Assembly (NCBI GenBank): GCA_019400425.1 | Contig: JAFREE010000161.1 | Location: forward strand, 1 to 56,223 | Length of the DNA stretch: 56,223 nt | Direction of reading: 5' to 3' | Origin: Hymenochaete sp. R1 | Taxonomy: Eukaryota > Basidiomycota > Agaricomycetes > Hymenochaetales > Hymenochaetaceae | Part shown: piece after piece, positions 11,136 to 23,176 of the stretch | Position numbering within the stretch: position 1 is the first letter of the stretch | Layout of the letters: each line of letters opens with the position of its first letter | Notes under the pieces: generated by a model | What the model saw: only the letters and a program-made list of their open reading frames with translations | The model's database searches: none | Told to the model about the DNA's origin: nothing | Made by a program: the position numbers and the translations under genes

Positions 11136-12139
11136 TTAAGCATCATAGCCTAACCGATTTCTTTCGACCTTCTCGCGTTCTAGACGTGCAATCTTGTCTT
11201 CCGCTACGCTAAGAATGTCATTCCATTCAACAAATAGTTCTGATAGTGCATCCATCTGTAAACCATAGTGTCCCCAAAGTGAGTAGCGAACTCTCAAGGG
11301 AAGTACGAAGAGACGAGACGTACACGAGTGGCGTACTGTCGAAGCACACTGGCGATCCGTTTTTCAAGTTCCAAAGCTGTTTGTATGTCTTCTTTATGAG
11401 CTTGGTTAAGTGTGTCAAGCCGGGGTTTAATGTCTTCGAATTCTATGCACGACTCGTGAGTTAAGGCCAATACATTAGGCTGATAGAGACACACCTGAAA
11501 GCTTTCCTGCCCCAAGCACTCCCCGTTTCTCGAGTACATCAATCTCGCGAAGATCCCTATCAGCAGATTTGATATCTGGTTCCATTTCGGATAGCAATGC
11601 GTCTAGTTCTTCTGTCGACATGGATGAGTACTCTGGTTGTGAGGAAGAGCCTGACAACGCGAAGGCGGGTGTTAGGATTTGAGCGTGCTGGTCATCTTGT
11701 TTGGGTGGTCCGATGAGATCCTCGTTCCAAAGTCTAATATGCATTGAACTCACTCACAGCGGTCCATAAGCTTCCGCAGCCCCTCATTCGCTTGAACAAT
11801 CGTGTCCAGCCTCTTCTGAACATCCTCCGCCTTCCGAACTATGACTTCTGCACGTTCATCCTTCTCACCACTTCCTCTGCCGCCCTCTTTTCTTTGGGCC
11901 TCGCGAGTCGTTACATCGTGTTTGGCGCCAAAAAGAAGACACTCTAGCCAACGGATTCGCAGCTCGAGGGAAAGCTCAGGGTCAATAGACGCAGGCAACG
12001 AGGATGCATTGGGTGATGGTTTGAAGTTCGCGGTGCTCGTTGGGATGGGTACGGGGCTTGTTGGAGGCGTTGACGAGGTTGGAGATAACGCACGATACCT
12101 GACTGCATCACCGAGGAAGACACTGCCGAGAACGTTCAT
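11136..12139 (-). CDS. Dynactin p22/p24-like subunit (DCTN3 family)
   Basis: Four exons, 11758-12139, 11495-11695, 11324-11442, 11136-11255, about 273 aa. The protein is mostly helical with heptad-like spacing. Visible anchors are LELRIRWLECLLFGAK near residue 60-75, VQKRLDTIVQANEGLRKLMD, LEKRGVLGAGKLS, then LELEKRIASVLRQYATR and the C-terminal SELFVEWNDILSVAEDKI, which match the arrangement of fungal dynactin shoulder subunit p22/p24. In the dynein-dynactin complex this subunit sits in the shoulder that links the sidearm to the Arp1 filament. The second intron of the model (11696-11757) was placed so the frame gives DRYDQHAQILTP; a 20-nt alternative was rejected as too short. A Pro/Ser/Thr-rich stretch near residues 18-50 is not typical. 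The family call is from pattern memory only, so it is moderately sure. Confidence 0.7.
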
Positions 12140-13533
12140 AATCGGTGGGATGAATGGAGTTTAAAGTCTTCGAGAATCATTGCGATGCAGCTCTGACTGA
12201 CGGAATTGTAAGGTTGTTGTTGAACACCTTGCCGTTCTGGCGTCGATCATCACTGTCCCAAGTCCACTCTGTTCTGTCGTCGACGCTCTTTCTTCCTCCC
12301 ACCACCTCACGTCCGTCTGCAAAGTTACGAGCCAGCTATGCCGGATTGAACTGAACTTCTCTAAACTTTTTGATATTGTTTACAACTTTATGCAGTTTGT
12401 TTTTCTATGAGACGTAAAGTTTCCGGGTGGTCCAAGTGTAAGCCGTACTTCCCAACAGATTTACCGGTCGCATGCTTCAAGACGGGCTGGAGCTACTTTC
12501 CGAGATGGAACGGTTCTCCGCATGTGGTTATCTTTGCATGGCTCTACCAATCATCGTCTCTTCTGATTCTCCATAGAGCACACACCCTCACTCATAAATC
12601 CCATGGTCGCATTGTTATTCTGCCCATGAAGGTAAAGCTATGTTCCCCTCTTCTCTTTTTGTCCCACATTGTGATTTGTATTGTGATTTCTTCGCAGAAG
12701 CAGGGTATAGACTTGGAGACATTGCGACTGAAACCTCAGATGCTATAAGAGAGCAGTCATTCATGTACGACCTTCATCCACTCACTTTATCTTTTATCTC
12801 GAACTTGAAGAAGCCCACCTCGAGCTGACTAGGCGCGGCTTTCTGCAGAACAGGGCGCTATCTATTCACTCAGCCACTACTTCACGATGCCAAGAAGGAT
12901 TTTACCCAAAGCGGCTGCGATAGGTCGGCATCATGATCATGAAAACAGAATATCAGCTTCCATCTGACCGAAAGAGCCCTCTGAGCTTTTTGGCGACCGG
13001 AAATTCGAGCTCTGGTACACTTGATCTGCCCAGAGTCCTTGCTAGAGCGATCCGCGCCCCTGGCTGGCTCTGGCCAACTTCATGGATGTAAAGAAAATCC
13101 ACCGGTTCAAATGACTCACAGTCTGTTGTCCGTCGAAAGGGAAAGTAAGGAATTTCTTAGCTGCTCAGGAGAGTGCGAAGTGATATTGCGTCAACGTTTT
13201 GTAGATACATCACTTATGATCACTGTACATAAGCACTCGACGATTGTTCATTTATTTCGGGCGAATGGAAAATTTATAGAGGGAATATTAATATATCTGC
13301 AATATCGTGAAGTTTCCCCTGCAGCGTAATTTAAATTTAGGGCGAAAAAGTTGTGCAAAGTGTTTATATGAAAACCAGTCGGAAAGACGTTGCAGCGATA
13401 AAGCATGATTATAAAGGCAGGAGGTTGCTACTTTCCCTTCCTTACCGTACTTTTCTTTTGAAGAGGAGAGATTACTCCCCACAAACAATACCCAAGAGAC
13501 GCAAACCCCTAGTCATTCCACAGCCGCTCTGCG
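12140..13533. other. Long intergenic region, divergent promoters, no gene recognised
   Basis: About 1.4 kb between the start of the dynactin-like gene (minus) and the start of the coiled-coil gene (plus). Several open frames of 60-115 codons occur on the plus strand (for example at 12407-12748), but they have no domain, no convincing splice joins and a poor start context. I see no repeat or RNA gene. Confidence 0.45.
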
Positions 13534-14610
13534 ATGCCCGAGGAACACCTTGTTTCCGACAACGTAACGGAAGCAAAAGAAGAGCTCAGGGTAAAGTGGA
13601 CCGAGCATGAGAAGTACCTTGAAGTCGTGGCCCGGGCTCTGAACGAGAAAATGGTTAATAATGAGAAGAGGCGCAAGGACCAGCAGGAAGAGCTCCTCCG
13701 CAAGGATCCGCAGCTTGATGAAGAGTTCCAAAGGAAGGGGTATTTACAGATTCCGTATGATCGAAACAAGGCGAACAACAAGAGAGCATTGGATGCTTAT
13801 ATAAGAGAGTTGGAAGGTAACCGACTATCGTTCTTGAAGGAGAATCGCCATTTATTCGACCGTCTCAGACCGGCTTTCGTAGGGATGCTCTCGCATTCGG
13901 AACCCGATATATCTGATCCTCTAGACAAAGCCCTCGTTTTCCTGTTTTACAGTTATCTCCTCGAGGAAGCAACGAGGTCGCATACTGAATGCCTTTCGGC
14001 CTCAGGTGGGATCAAGAAGATATCTGTGTTGCTCGAGGAATTCAATGTCAGACACAAGATCTTCTGGTATTACACGAAACCCTTTTCCGACGAGCTTGGA
14101 CGGCTATTGGAAATGGAGAGTAAATTTAGTGACAAAAATACTTCTCTGAAAGGTAATATTAATGAACCTGGAGGCCGTAAGCCAGTTGGCGCTATGGTGG
14201 CGGGTGAATCGGCTCTTTCCGGGCTACGGTTGAAGGAAACGGAATCGAAAGCGGAGCCAGAGGAAGAAGAGGAGAGTGTGACGGACATCATACCAAAGCA
14301 CAACACCAAGAAACACGCTCTTGAAAGAATATTGAGAAATGCTCGCATAGATCTGCGGAAAATGGCCAAAGTTGTCGAGGTATTGACCAAGCAGTTTCTC
14401 AGTCAGGTGGAGAAGGAGATGGATCGAACTGGGATTACCGAGGCACAGAAAACGCGTTTTCAGATGATGAGAGAACAGGCGCGAGCCGAAACCCATTCGA
14501 CTGTTGACCGAGATCACGGGGAGAAACGCAGACTTGATGGATCAGGGAGCTCCCAGTCAGAGCCTGATTTTAAGCGACTTACGATACCTCGGAAAATAGG
14601 GAGTCAATGA
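13534..14610 (+). CDS. Hypothetical coiled-coil protein
   Basis: A single uninterrupted frame of 358 aa with a clear ATG. I do not recognise the family. The first 110 residues and the last 120 are charged and helical (for example EAKEELRVKWTEHEKYLEVV and ILRNARIDLRKMAKVVEVL), with high Glu, Lys and Arg, so coiled coils are likely. The middle (residues 110-190) is more mixed and hydrophobic, with the segment RHKIFWYYTKPFSDELGRLL. An acidic run EPEEEEES lies near residue 245. There is no signal peptide and no membrane segment. The absence of introns is unusual beside its neighbours, which have one to 15 exons. It might be a lineage-specific gene. Function unknown. Confidence 0.7.
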   Translation: MPEEHLVSDNVTEAKEELRVKWTEHEKYLEVVARALNEKMVNNEKRRKDQQEELLRKDPQLDEEFQRKGYLQIPYDRNKANNKRALDAYIRELEGNRLSFLKENRHLFDRLRPAFVGMLSHSEPDISDPLDKALVFLFYSYLLEEATRSHTECLSASGGIKKISVLLEEFNVRHKIFWYYTKPFSDELGRLLEMESKFSDKNTSLKGNINEPGGRKPVGAMVAGESALSGLRLKETESKAEPEEEEESVTDIIPKHNTKKHALERILRNARIDLRKMAKVVEVLTKQFLSQVEKEMDRTGITEAQKTRFQMMREQARAETHSTVDRDHGEKRRLDGSGSSQSEPDFKRLTIPRKIGSQ

Positions 14611-14899
14611 CGTAGAAGCCGCTGGAGAAGCAACAACTTGAATTTAATTTGAGTAAGTACCAGTGCGCCTAATGTCATCATATGAAGTTAAATCGTACTC
14701 ACGAGAGTATATCAGCCAATATACTACTCATGTAACATCCTCCCGACTTCCCGCTGTTGATATAGAAAGATGCTGGCCATGCGGCACAGGTTTTTGGTAC
14801 TGCACTACATTTAAGTTTGAGATCGTTACGTTGAAAAGGCAGTCCACACTTTCGTCAAATGACAAGAGTTTCACGTCTTAGAACGTCATATTTATCAGT

Positions 14900-15225
14900 C
14901 TACATTGTTCCTAAAAATGAGCATGACATTCCACTTGTGAGCATTTGAGACCTAATGGACTCAATCAAAGGACTTGCACCACGCACCAATAGTTCATCAC
15001 CTTTTGCCAATGTTTCGTCAATTCGACGCATTGACTTCGTCACGTCTCGCCGAAGTCCTCTATGGCCACGCGTCGAAAACACTGAGCTTGAACTGATCAC
15101 AGTGCCAGAATAGGGATCTTTTAACGATGACGGAAGAACACGCTAAGGTAGATATGACTCTTCAGTGGTTATAATTAAAGTATCCGACAATAAATTTCTT
15201 GTACCTGTAGGAACGGTGACCGCAT
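14900..15225 (-). CDS. Possible small protein, 87 aa, in tandem behind the upstream gene
   Basis: A two-exon model, 15205-15225 and 14900-15142, gives an 87 aa frame through a consensus intron (GTACAAG donor, CTACCTTAG acceptor). The product begins MRSPFLQRVLPSSLKDPYSG and continues with an Arg/Ser-rich part (VFSTRGHRGLRRD) that could be a mitochondrial presequence, then a helical segment around IDETLAKGDELLVRGASPL. I do not recognise it. Its ATG lies 5 bp after the stop codon of the gene at 15231-16045 on the same strand, so it may be read from a bicistronic transcript, be part of an alternative 3' end of that gene, or not be coding at all. Confidence 0.35.
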
Positions 15226-15230
15226 GCACC

Positions 15231-16045
15231 CTACGACATTTCGACCTCCATTTCATCACTTAATATTTCTCCACCGAGCTCACCCATCTCTCCGAGTGTT
15301 TGTTGAAAGAGCTCGTTGAAAGATTGACTGAGACCAAGGCTCTCCAGGACGGCTTCCATGTCAGTTTGCCGTTGCTCCCCGCCATTTTCCGTCTCAGGTG
15401 GTGCGTTTCGTTGCGTAGAGCTGGTAATGTCAAGATTTTCCAACCATTCTTCTAAAGCAGACATGGCAGACATGATTATGCTACGGAGCCTCGTCCTGTC
15501 AGTTTGACTAACAGCGCACCGGTTCTGATGCGACGAGTCGATGTCGAGAGATAGATCATATTCCACGTCAACTCCTTCGCGAAGACCAGTGTCCCAAACT
15601 TGAGACCGCAGCACTGTTGTCCAGCCTCGATCCAGGTCGTCCAGCCAGTCGAGGAGTTCTCGGAGAACTGATACACTTGGTGGATAATTCGGAATCGAAC
15701 CGAGAGTTTCACTGCTGAAGCGAAGAAGGAAAGCGGCGCGCAAAGATTCCTGTTGTGCAACAGGTGGGATCTGGAGTATTAAGGATAGAAGTATGTGTGA
15801 TTTTCCGAGATATGTCTCCAGAGTAGGAAGGTTCGTCGAAGAGTGGTTTCTGCAATGATATACCACTATTAGGCGAGTCGAGTTATAAAGCATATCAAAA
15901 TAAAGCACCTCTTTTTATAGTTTCTTGTCAGATCCATGAACGCCTCTTCGATAAATTCTGTGATTTTGCGTTCCTGAAGCTTTGTCAAGAGCTTTGTCGA
16001 CCTCGAGCTCGGTGGAGGACTTGATACTTGCGTATCCGCGACCAT
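15231..16045 (-). CDS. Conserved-looking hypothetical protein, 251 aa
   Basis: Two exons, 15909-16045 and 15231-15849, joined by a 59-nt intron in phase 2. The N-terminus is Ser/Pro-rich, then comes a helical segment LQERKITEFIEEAFMDLTRN, a hydrophobic helical core (SHILLSLILQIPPVAQQESL), the motif LDWLDDLDRGWTTVL and an acidic C-terminus ending EMEVEMS. The mixture of helices and acidic tail suggests a soluble protein-interaction module. I do not recognise a named domain. It faces the intersectin-type gene head to head, with 190 bp between the start codons, so they share a promoter region. Confidence 0.7.
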
Positions 16046-16235
16046 GGTGGACTTGATTAGAAACTTGGAGACGAAGTCAATGAGTAACTAACGTAGCAAA
16101 CATCTTTCCCACGAATACAAATCTGAAATTACATAATGTTTAACGCGACTTGTCCTTGCCCCGTGCCATTGCGAAGCGCCAGCGGCTGCATCTTTCTCTC
16201 CTTCCTCCACCGTCCTTCCCTTCCCGAATCACAAA
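16046..16235. promoter_or_regulatory. Short divergent promoter
   Basis: Only 190 bp separate the start of the minus-strand hypothetical gene from the start of the intersectin-type gene. The side nearest 16236 carries a C/T-rich tract at about 16190-16225, typical of fungal transcription start regions. No TATA box is obvious. Confidence 0.4.
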
Positions 16236-19200
16236 ATGTCGCAGCAATGGGGTGGAGGCCAACCAGGCTTTCAGTATCCTATGCAAACAGGATTTCAGGC
16301 CAATCCTGGCCAGTTTCAGCAGGGCTTTGGCCAAGGTATAGCTCCGCAGCCGACCGGATTTCCAGGTCAGCGTCCACCTTTTCAGCAGCCCCAGCAGACC
16401 GGCTTTCCTGGAATGGGAAGCATTCAGCCCCAGCAGACTGGATTTCCAGGAGCTGGAAGTGGTTTTCAAAACCAACCTCCACCGCCTGTACCGCCTATAC
16501 CCAACAACTTTGGCGGGTCAGGGTTTGGAGGCGGCTTTCAGCAACAGCAGCATCGCGCACCGCCCCCGCTACCTCCCCAACGCAATTTTATGAACGCGAC
16601 TCCAGGCGGACTGGCACCCCAAATGACGGGATACCCAGGAGCTGCATCTCCTCTTGTGCCCCAGGTCACTGGCTACGTCGACCCGCGACTGCAAATGATG
16701 TCAACGTCCTTCATGCCCGCGAATCCTTCGGTACCTTTCTCTGGCGGCGCACCCCAGTTCCAAGGAATACCAAATGCCCAACCGGGGACTTCTCTGCATC
16801 AAAATATACAGCAGTATAACCAGGATACGTCGACACCAAATATCAACTGGACTCTGAGTCGGGCGGAGAAGAAGAATTACGATCAAATATTCAGGGCGTG
16901 GGATGCACAGGGAACCGGATTCATTAGCGGACAGATGGCGTTGGAGGTTTTTGGCCAAAGTGGATTGGACAAGAACTCGCTGGCAAAGATTTGGTATGTC
17001 TTATGGGTTAGGATTTTTTTGCTATGACGCGTGTTGAGACTTGTAATTTAACAGGGCGCTCGCTGATGGTGATAACCGAGGCAAGCTCAATTTGGCTGAA
17101 TTCCACGTTGCAATGGCTTTAATTTACAGAAGTAAGCTTTGAGACTGCATATGACATCAATATGACTGCTGACAGGTCCAAAGAGCTCAACGGCGTGGAG
17201 ATTCCGGACCAATTACCCGCCGAGTTGGTACCGCCGTCCTCGCGCGATCTGGACACCTCCGTCAACTTCCTCAAAGACATTTTAAAGCACGACACATCCC
17301 GACCAGGCTCTGCTGCGAGTGGTGATGCAGTCTCTCGCAGCAAAATTCGCTCCTTCAATGACACATCTGCTCCTGGTGCTGGTGGTCGGAAAGATGGGAC
17401 AGTCTACCGACATACTGAAGATGACGATAATGGCGCGTATTATAAGAGCAATAGGAGACATATCGACCGACGAGACGTTCGTGTTGGCAATGAATCACCC
17501 GGAGACGATCTCGAGAGTATGCGACGGAAGCTTGAGAACGCCGCAAACTTGTTGGATCGAAGCAAGGAGGAGCAGGAGAGCCGAACTAGGGAAGACGAGG
17601 ATCTGGAACGCGAGATGGAAGATCTACGCTATCGCGTAAAGCGCATTCAAGAAGACCTTGAATATGTTTCTCGTGGACCCCGGACCAGCGGCAAGGACGA
17701 GGAACGTCGCAAACTTGAACGCGACCTTATGCATCTTATGCACGACCGTATTCCCGACGTGCAGAAAAGGCAGGAAGATCGGGAACGAAGGAAGGAACGA
17801 GAGAAGCGAGACTGGAATCGGGAAAGGGACAGACGCAACGAAAGATCAGGTCGATATGACGAACGTAGTTACGACAGCGGATATTCAAGAGGGACGCATG
17901 ACCGTGACTATGATCGTGACCGGGACTACGATCGTGATTACCAGGATAGAGATAGGGAATACGACCGCGACCGTGACAGGGATCGTGATGATGACCGTTA
18001 TGGACGGGGCAGAGGCTTTGACGACCGCGACCGTCCGTATGGCAGGGACAGGGATCGTCCCCGTAGTCCACCGACCAATGCTCGCTCACCACCTCCACCT
18101 CCGCCTGCCCCAACGACGTCCCTTAATAATCCACCTCCGGCACCAAAACCGACGGCTTCCCCCGCTCCAGTAACGAAGAGTATGTCTGCTGAGGAACGTC
18201 AGGCTTACATTCGGGAGCAGGCTGAGCGGAAGTTACGAGAACGGATGCTTGCTTTGGGCGTAGTGTCACCTGCGCCGGCTAATAATACCACTGCCTCACC
18301 TACTGTGGATACTAGCGTGGAGGATCGCTTGGCTCAAGAGAAGAAGGAAGCTGAAGAAAAGGCGCTTCAATCTGAGAGAGCGGCTGAAGAACGTGAACGT
18401 GCGAGACGCGAACGACTAGATGCTGAAAGAGCATTGAAAGGAGGACGGGATACACCAATCAGTCCTGCTCCTACTGCGCCGCCGGCTTCGAAACCTACAT
18501 CGTCGCCTATACCTACGCCCATTGTGACATCAAAGCCTCCTCCTCCTGTTCAGAAACGTGGCCCCGCTCCCCCGCCTCCCATAAAACGCGGTCAAGCTCC
18601 AAAACCGCCAGTTGCATCTGCTGTTCTGCCAGCTTCTCAAGCTGTAACTCCGCCTCAAATTCAGCCACCCGTCCCCGAGACTGATCCTGAGGAACAACTC
18701 ATTCGAGAAAGGGAAGAACGTTTACGCCTTCAACGTGAAGAACGCGCTGCGCGTCTTCGACAGCTTGAAAAGGAGGAGGAAGAGGCCCGTTTGGCGGAAG
18801 AGCAATTCGAGGCTCGGAGACGTGCTTTTAGATCTCCTTCTACGAAGCCCGAAGACTCACCGTCCTCTACCATTCCTCCTACGCCACCGGCAGTGCAATC
18901 ACCACCTCAGCTGGTCATGTCCCCACCGCCGCCTCCCCCTCCACCAGCTGCCCCACCAGCAGTAGCTCCACCTGTACAGGAGGCTTCAGTCGTAGCTCAG
19001 CCCTCTTCGACGCCAAGTGAGAAGACAAACACGAACCCATTCAACAAGTTAATGAACCAAGGCAATGGCTCATCAACGAGTCCAGCTCCTACTTCAGGTT
19101 CAGGTTTTAACCCGTTCTTCAAGCCCTCTCAACCTCCAGCTGCACCACCCCCTCCCGTTACATCTCCACCTGTATCTCGCAGTCCAGCCCCTCCGGCCAT

Positions 19201-22200
19201 AAGCACGAGTTACAACACGGCACCTGCTGACGATGACGAAGACTGGGGCGAAGCGAAAGAAATTGAAGATGAAGATAGTAGTGATGATGAGATCATGTCT
19301 TCACGCCAGCAGCGGGACAAACTCGCTCAGCAGATCTTCGGCGGTGGACTATCCAGGCCTCAATCTGCCGCTGCGAATTCGACCTCTCACCCTCAATCAC
19401 AGCCACAAACGCCAGCGCCCATGTCGGCACCTCCCGCACCTGCCCCTCCACCACCGCCTCCTATGGGTCAGCAGCAAGCAGACATGATGGGTGCTCCTCC
19501 TGCTCCACCGCCTCCCATGGCACCCCCTGTACCAATGGCACCACCTGCAGCCGCAGCAGCCCAAGTACCAGCTGTACCTGGAGACAGAAGCGCGTTATTG
19601 AGCTCAATCGCATCTGGAGCTAAATTGAGAAAGACGGTTACGAATGACAGGAGCGCTGTTCAAGTATCTGGAAGCGTTGTAGGTGATGCAGCTCCTCCAG
19701 CTCATATCAACGCTGCACCTCGTGCTCCGTCTCCTGAATTGCCTGTTCCTTTGTCTATGGGTCACAGCGAAAGGTTAGACAGCGAAACGTCGCGTAGGCA
19801 GTCTGTGGATTGGTATGCAGGACTTGCTGCTGATCAAGGCAAATTGTCGCCGTTGCCAACAACAGTAGAAGAGAAGGAAGATGATATGCCGGAAGACGTT
19901 TCCGTTCCGGCTATTCAAGTGCAGGAAGCACCGGCTGAAGAAGTTCCTGATGCTATGGAAGACGTTGACAGATCGAAGGGTTCGGATCTATTTTCTTGCC
20001 ATTTTTTTTTTGCAGGAATTGACATTATTTTCTAGAGTATCGTGTTCGCACATTGTACCCGTATGAGGGCCAACGTCCTGAAGATTTATGTAAGTGACTA
20101 TAGCTTCTTGCTCGAGGCAGATTCGCTAACGTATGGTTCACTAGCTTTTGCGGAGAATGTTATTCTGACAGCTAATCCATCGAAGTCCGGAGGTGCGTGG
20201 TGGTACGGCATTGCCGAGAAGGAACGAAAGTCTGGTTTTTTCCCAAGCACTTACGTGCAAGAACTGGAAATGAGTAAGCATCTCCAAATACTTACAGACG
20301 CTCCCCAGCTGACAGCAATTTTTAGTCAGAGCCAAAGCACTGTATTCTTATGAAGGCGGGAATGCCGATGAGCTGCCTTTCGTGGAGGGAGATGTGCTTA
20401 CTATCGTTGACCGCTCCGAGAGTGATTGGTGGAAGACAGAGCAAGGAGGTGTAATATTTATCGTGCCCGCAGCGTATCTGGAAGTTATCGAGGGTTAGTC
20501 ACGGACATTAATTTAGATTCCCCGCTTTCTTGAGTCATTCCTTTTTCTGCAAATACCGGAAGTCGTAGACTGAAGCGTGGTTCTTTTTTCTCCCCTTTTT
20601 AAACATGTATGATGACCAAATCTTTGAAACTCAATCATCAATAAATGAAACTGCGTTCGTTTTCGATTAAATCACCATGCGTGTTCTATGCGCGCTTCTG
20701 TACATTCAGGCGGGGGAGGCATGCATGAAGACGGCATCTTCAGATCGGGAAGAGATAAAGAAGACGGCACAAAAGAAGTGGTGACGCATGGATCTAATGC
20801 AGTAACGAGCCCTAGCCGACCTTTTTTATCCAACATGGATATGTACTCCGACACTCTTTCATCCACCATGTCCATCGATCAGCAACAGCTAGAAAATCAG
20901 CGATTTTCGACTTCTGATGATGATGCATCTGACGAAGAGTACCACTCGTTCGAATCGAGCGATGAGGAAGATGGGCATGAAAGGCCACACGCTTCGGCTT
21001 CGGGAAACGGATACCGGACAGATGAAGAACGAAAAAGGGAACTGGAGGCACGTGAAGAGGAGCGCCTTCGAGTTTTGGAGGCCGCTGGAATTCTGGATAA
21101 AAGAAGTACCCTAGACAACGAAAATGGTGGTTCAATACCTCCAGCGCCTCCAATTAGAAGGCGGTCAACCACCACAAGACGACGCAGGGTCCCTCCAGAG
21201 GCGCCCCATGCCCATCGCCTTTCAGTCGCGTCTGTGCCCTCGCTAAGAACATCGTTCGAGAAAGGTCTTCCTGAGACGCCCTCCTCCACGTTGCTCGTAG
21301 ACGATGCTTTTGATCGTTACGAAGCATACCGCCAAAAACAAAACTACCGTCTTTCAGTTTCGTCTTTTGATACTAGCCCACCTTCACCTGGGTCGTCGAC
21401 TTTCCCTCCTTCAATATCACAAACCTCATCTATCAGTCGTGATGCACGGGATCGTGAACCTGGAGAAGAAAGACGCCACTCGCATTTTTTGAACTTCTTA
21501 TCAAGAAGCAAGACGCCGACAGGTGAGGGCAGTTCTGAAAGGCCGAGACTGCAGATCTCGGGACCAATAGGACTTGTCGCCGTAAATCCTGGCGATTATA
21601 GCTCGGAGGCTCATGAAAGCGGGACCACTTTCGGCTCGGTGGGTCGTTACTTTGCTTCTTACTATGAAAAAAGAGTTTACATGTCTACATTACAGTCGTG
21701 GGCAAGCTTGATCAGTCAAGATACACTTGCTGGGATACCTGTGGCCGAACGGAAACGGCAGGAGGCAATTTTTGAGCTGATCAACACGGAAGCGGCTTAT
21801 GTCAGGGACTTACAGCTGATCGTAGAGGTGAGCCTTTATTGTTTACAAAGACAAAGGCTCTTGAGCTCATTCCGGTCAGGTATTTTACTCTAGTCTGCTC
21901 ACACTGCTTACTGAGAAAGAAGTCACCGTTGTCTTTGCAAATATCGAAGATCTTCTACTTATCAATACAGTGCGTTTGTTCGACTTAGACTTGATCGCTA
22001 ACGCAAACACTATATCAGACTTTCTTGAGCTCCTTGGAGGAACGTCAAAAGGAATGCCGACTTTACATTGATCATGTTGGTGACCTGTTACAGCAACACA
22101 TGAGCGGTATGGATGTATATTCGGTAAGAGAATACGTTATAAAACGGATTTGTGACCTGAGATGCGTCGGATACAGGAATATTGCATTAATCAAGGCAAT

Positions 22201-23176
22201 GCCATCAAGATCCTGCAGTCTATCCGTGACAGCAGACCAGAGCTTGCAGCTCATCTTTCAGTGAGTCTTCGTATCTGATTGTTGTAGAGCTTCAGTTTGA
22301 TCTTCGAAACAGCAATTACGTGAGAATAATCCAACGGTCCGAAGTCTTGACCTCTCAAGCTATCTACTTGAACCTAGTTCGTAATTCCTCAGTAATTTTT
22401 GTAGAACTACGTTTTGACACTATCAGCAGTGCAACGCATAACAAGATACCCGCTTTTGTTGCGTCAAGTCATGAACCACTCCGAGAACGAGGATGACAGA
22501 CGACTAATTGGAGAAGCTCTTCAATCAGTTGAACGCGTGCTTAATTTGATCAATGAGGCTATACGTGAACAAGAAGGCCGTGCGCGGTTAGAGGAAGTGT
22601 CAAAGAACCTTTACGTTGGTCAAGGGTGAGTTGCATTTATCTTTCTTCTTTGAAATGTAGAAGGTCTTACGCAACGCTCCGCTGTCAGACGGTTGGACCT
22701 AGCCAAGAGTACTGGATACATGGGCCCGAGAAAGCTGGTTCGAGAAGGGATGTTGTTGAAGTACAAGAGTGGCAGGAAGCTTCGTGCTTTCTTATGTAAC
22801 GATATGCTTGTTCTCACGGATGAAGGTGTTTCCCGCCTATACAAAATGGTACCTTACGCATTTTTTTCCATCCATATGATTATCATTGAATATAAATCCT
22901 AGCCTATCCAACTGAATCAGGTAGAGGCAAAGGAGCACCCAGGGAAAGGTCCGTCCGTCTCATCTTCTTGCCTAATGCCGAACTAATCGTTTTCTTTTAG
23001 ATGAACTTGGGTTTCAGCTCGTATTTGCGTACCCCCGAGGAGGCGAAGCCATGGCCTTCAAAGCTACTTCCGCGAGAGAATGTCAGAGCTGGGTCAAAGA
23101 TATCCAAAGGGCAACCAAAAAGGCGCGCGACCTCGAACGCCGAGCCGCTCGTGCGGCTATCGCCGCCAAGCGCTAG
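16236..23176 (+). CDS. Intersectin/Pan1-type endocytic scaffold with RhoGEF (Cin1-like)
   Basis: Exons 16236-16993, 17055-17131, 17184-19979, 20036-20089, 20145-20273, 20326-20493, 20710-21827, 21880-21969, 22019-22123, 22177-22260, 22313-22376, 22430-22625, 22689-22848, 22903-22948, 23001-23176; about 2006 aa. Domains in order: Q/G/P-rich repeats with TGFPG units; one EH domain at about 205-285 (FRAWDAQGTGFISG, LADGDNRGKLNLAEF); coiled coil around 400; an Arg/Asp-rich block at 460-570; long Pro-rich stretches; a WH2 motif near 1078-1105 (RSALLSSIASGAKLRK); two SH3 domains at about 1211-1327 (RTLYPYEG, KALYSYEGG); a DH domain at about 1680-1880 (MQRITRYPLLLRQ); a PH domain to the end (REGMLLKYKSGRKLR). 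Such proteins couple clathrin endocytosis and actin assembly to Cdc42/Rho. The order matches the intersectin homologue Cin1 described in Cryptococcus. Intron 20494-20709 may be optional: unspliced, the protein stops at 20498 (1328 aa, no GEF). A split into two genes is the alternative. Confidence 0.85.
20494..20709 (+). promoter_or_regulatory. Optional intron with internal stop and poly(A)-like signal
   Basis: The exon ends at GAG-G before GTTAGT, and reading on gives GGT then TAG at 20496-20498, directly after the second SH3 domain. Splicing to the TACATTCAG acceptor restores GGC and continues into the DH-PH half in phase. The intron is 216 nt, whereas the other 13 introns of the gene are 49-63 nt. 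It contains AATAAA at 20640-20645 and an in-frame ATG at 20688. Either intronic polyadenylation makes a short protein, or a separate downstream gene starts here. Confidence 0.6.

Noticed and set aside
11736..11757. 20-nt intron in the dynactin-like gene
   Set aside because: Far below the size that fungal spliceosomes handle; a 62-nt intron at 11696-11757 keeps the frame with a better product.
12407..12748. 113-codon plus-strand frame in the long gap after the dynactin-like gene
   Set aside because: No recognisable motif, no good start context and no convincing exon joins.
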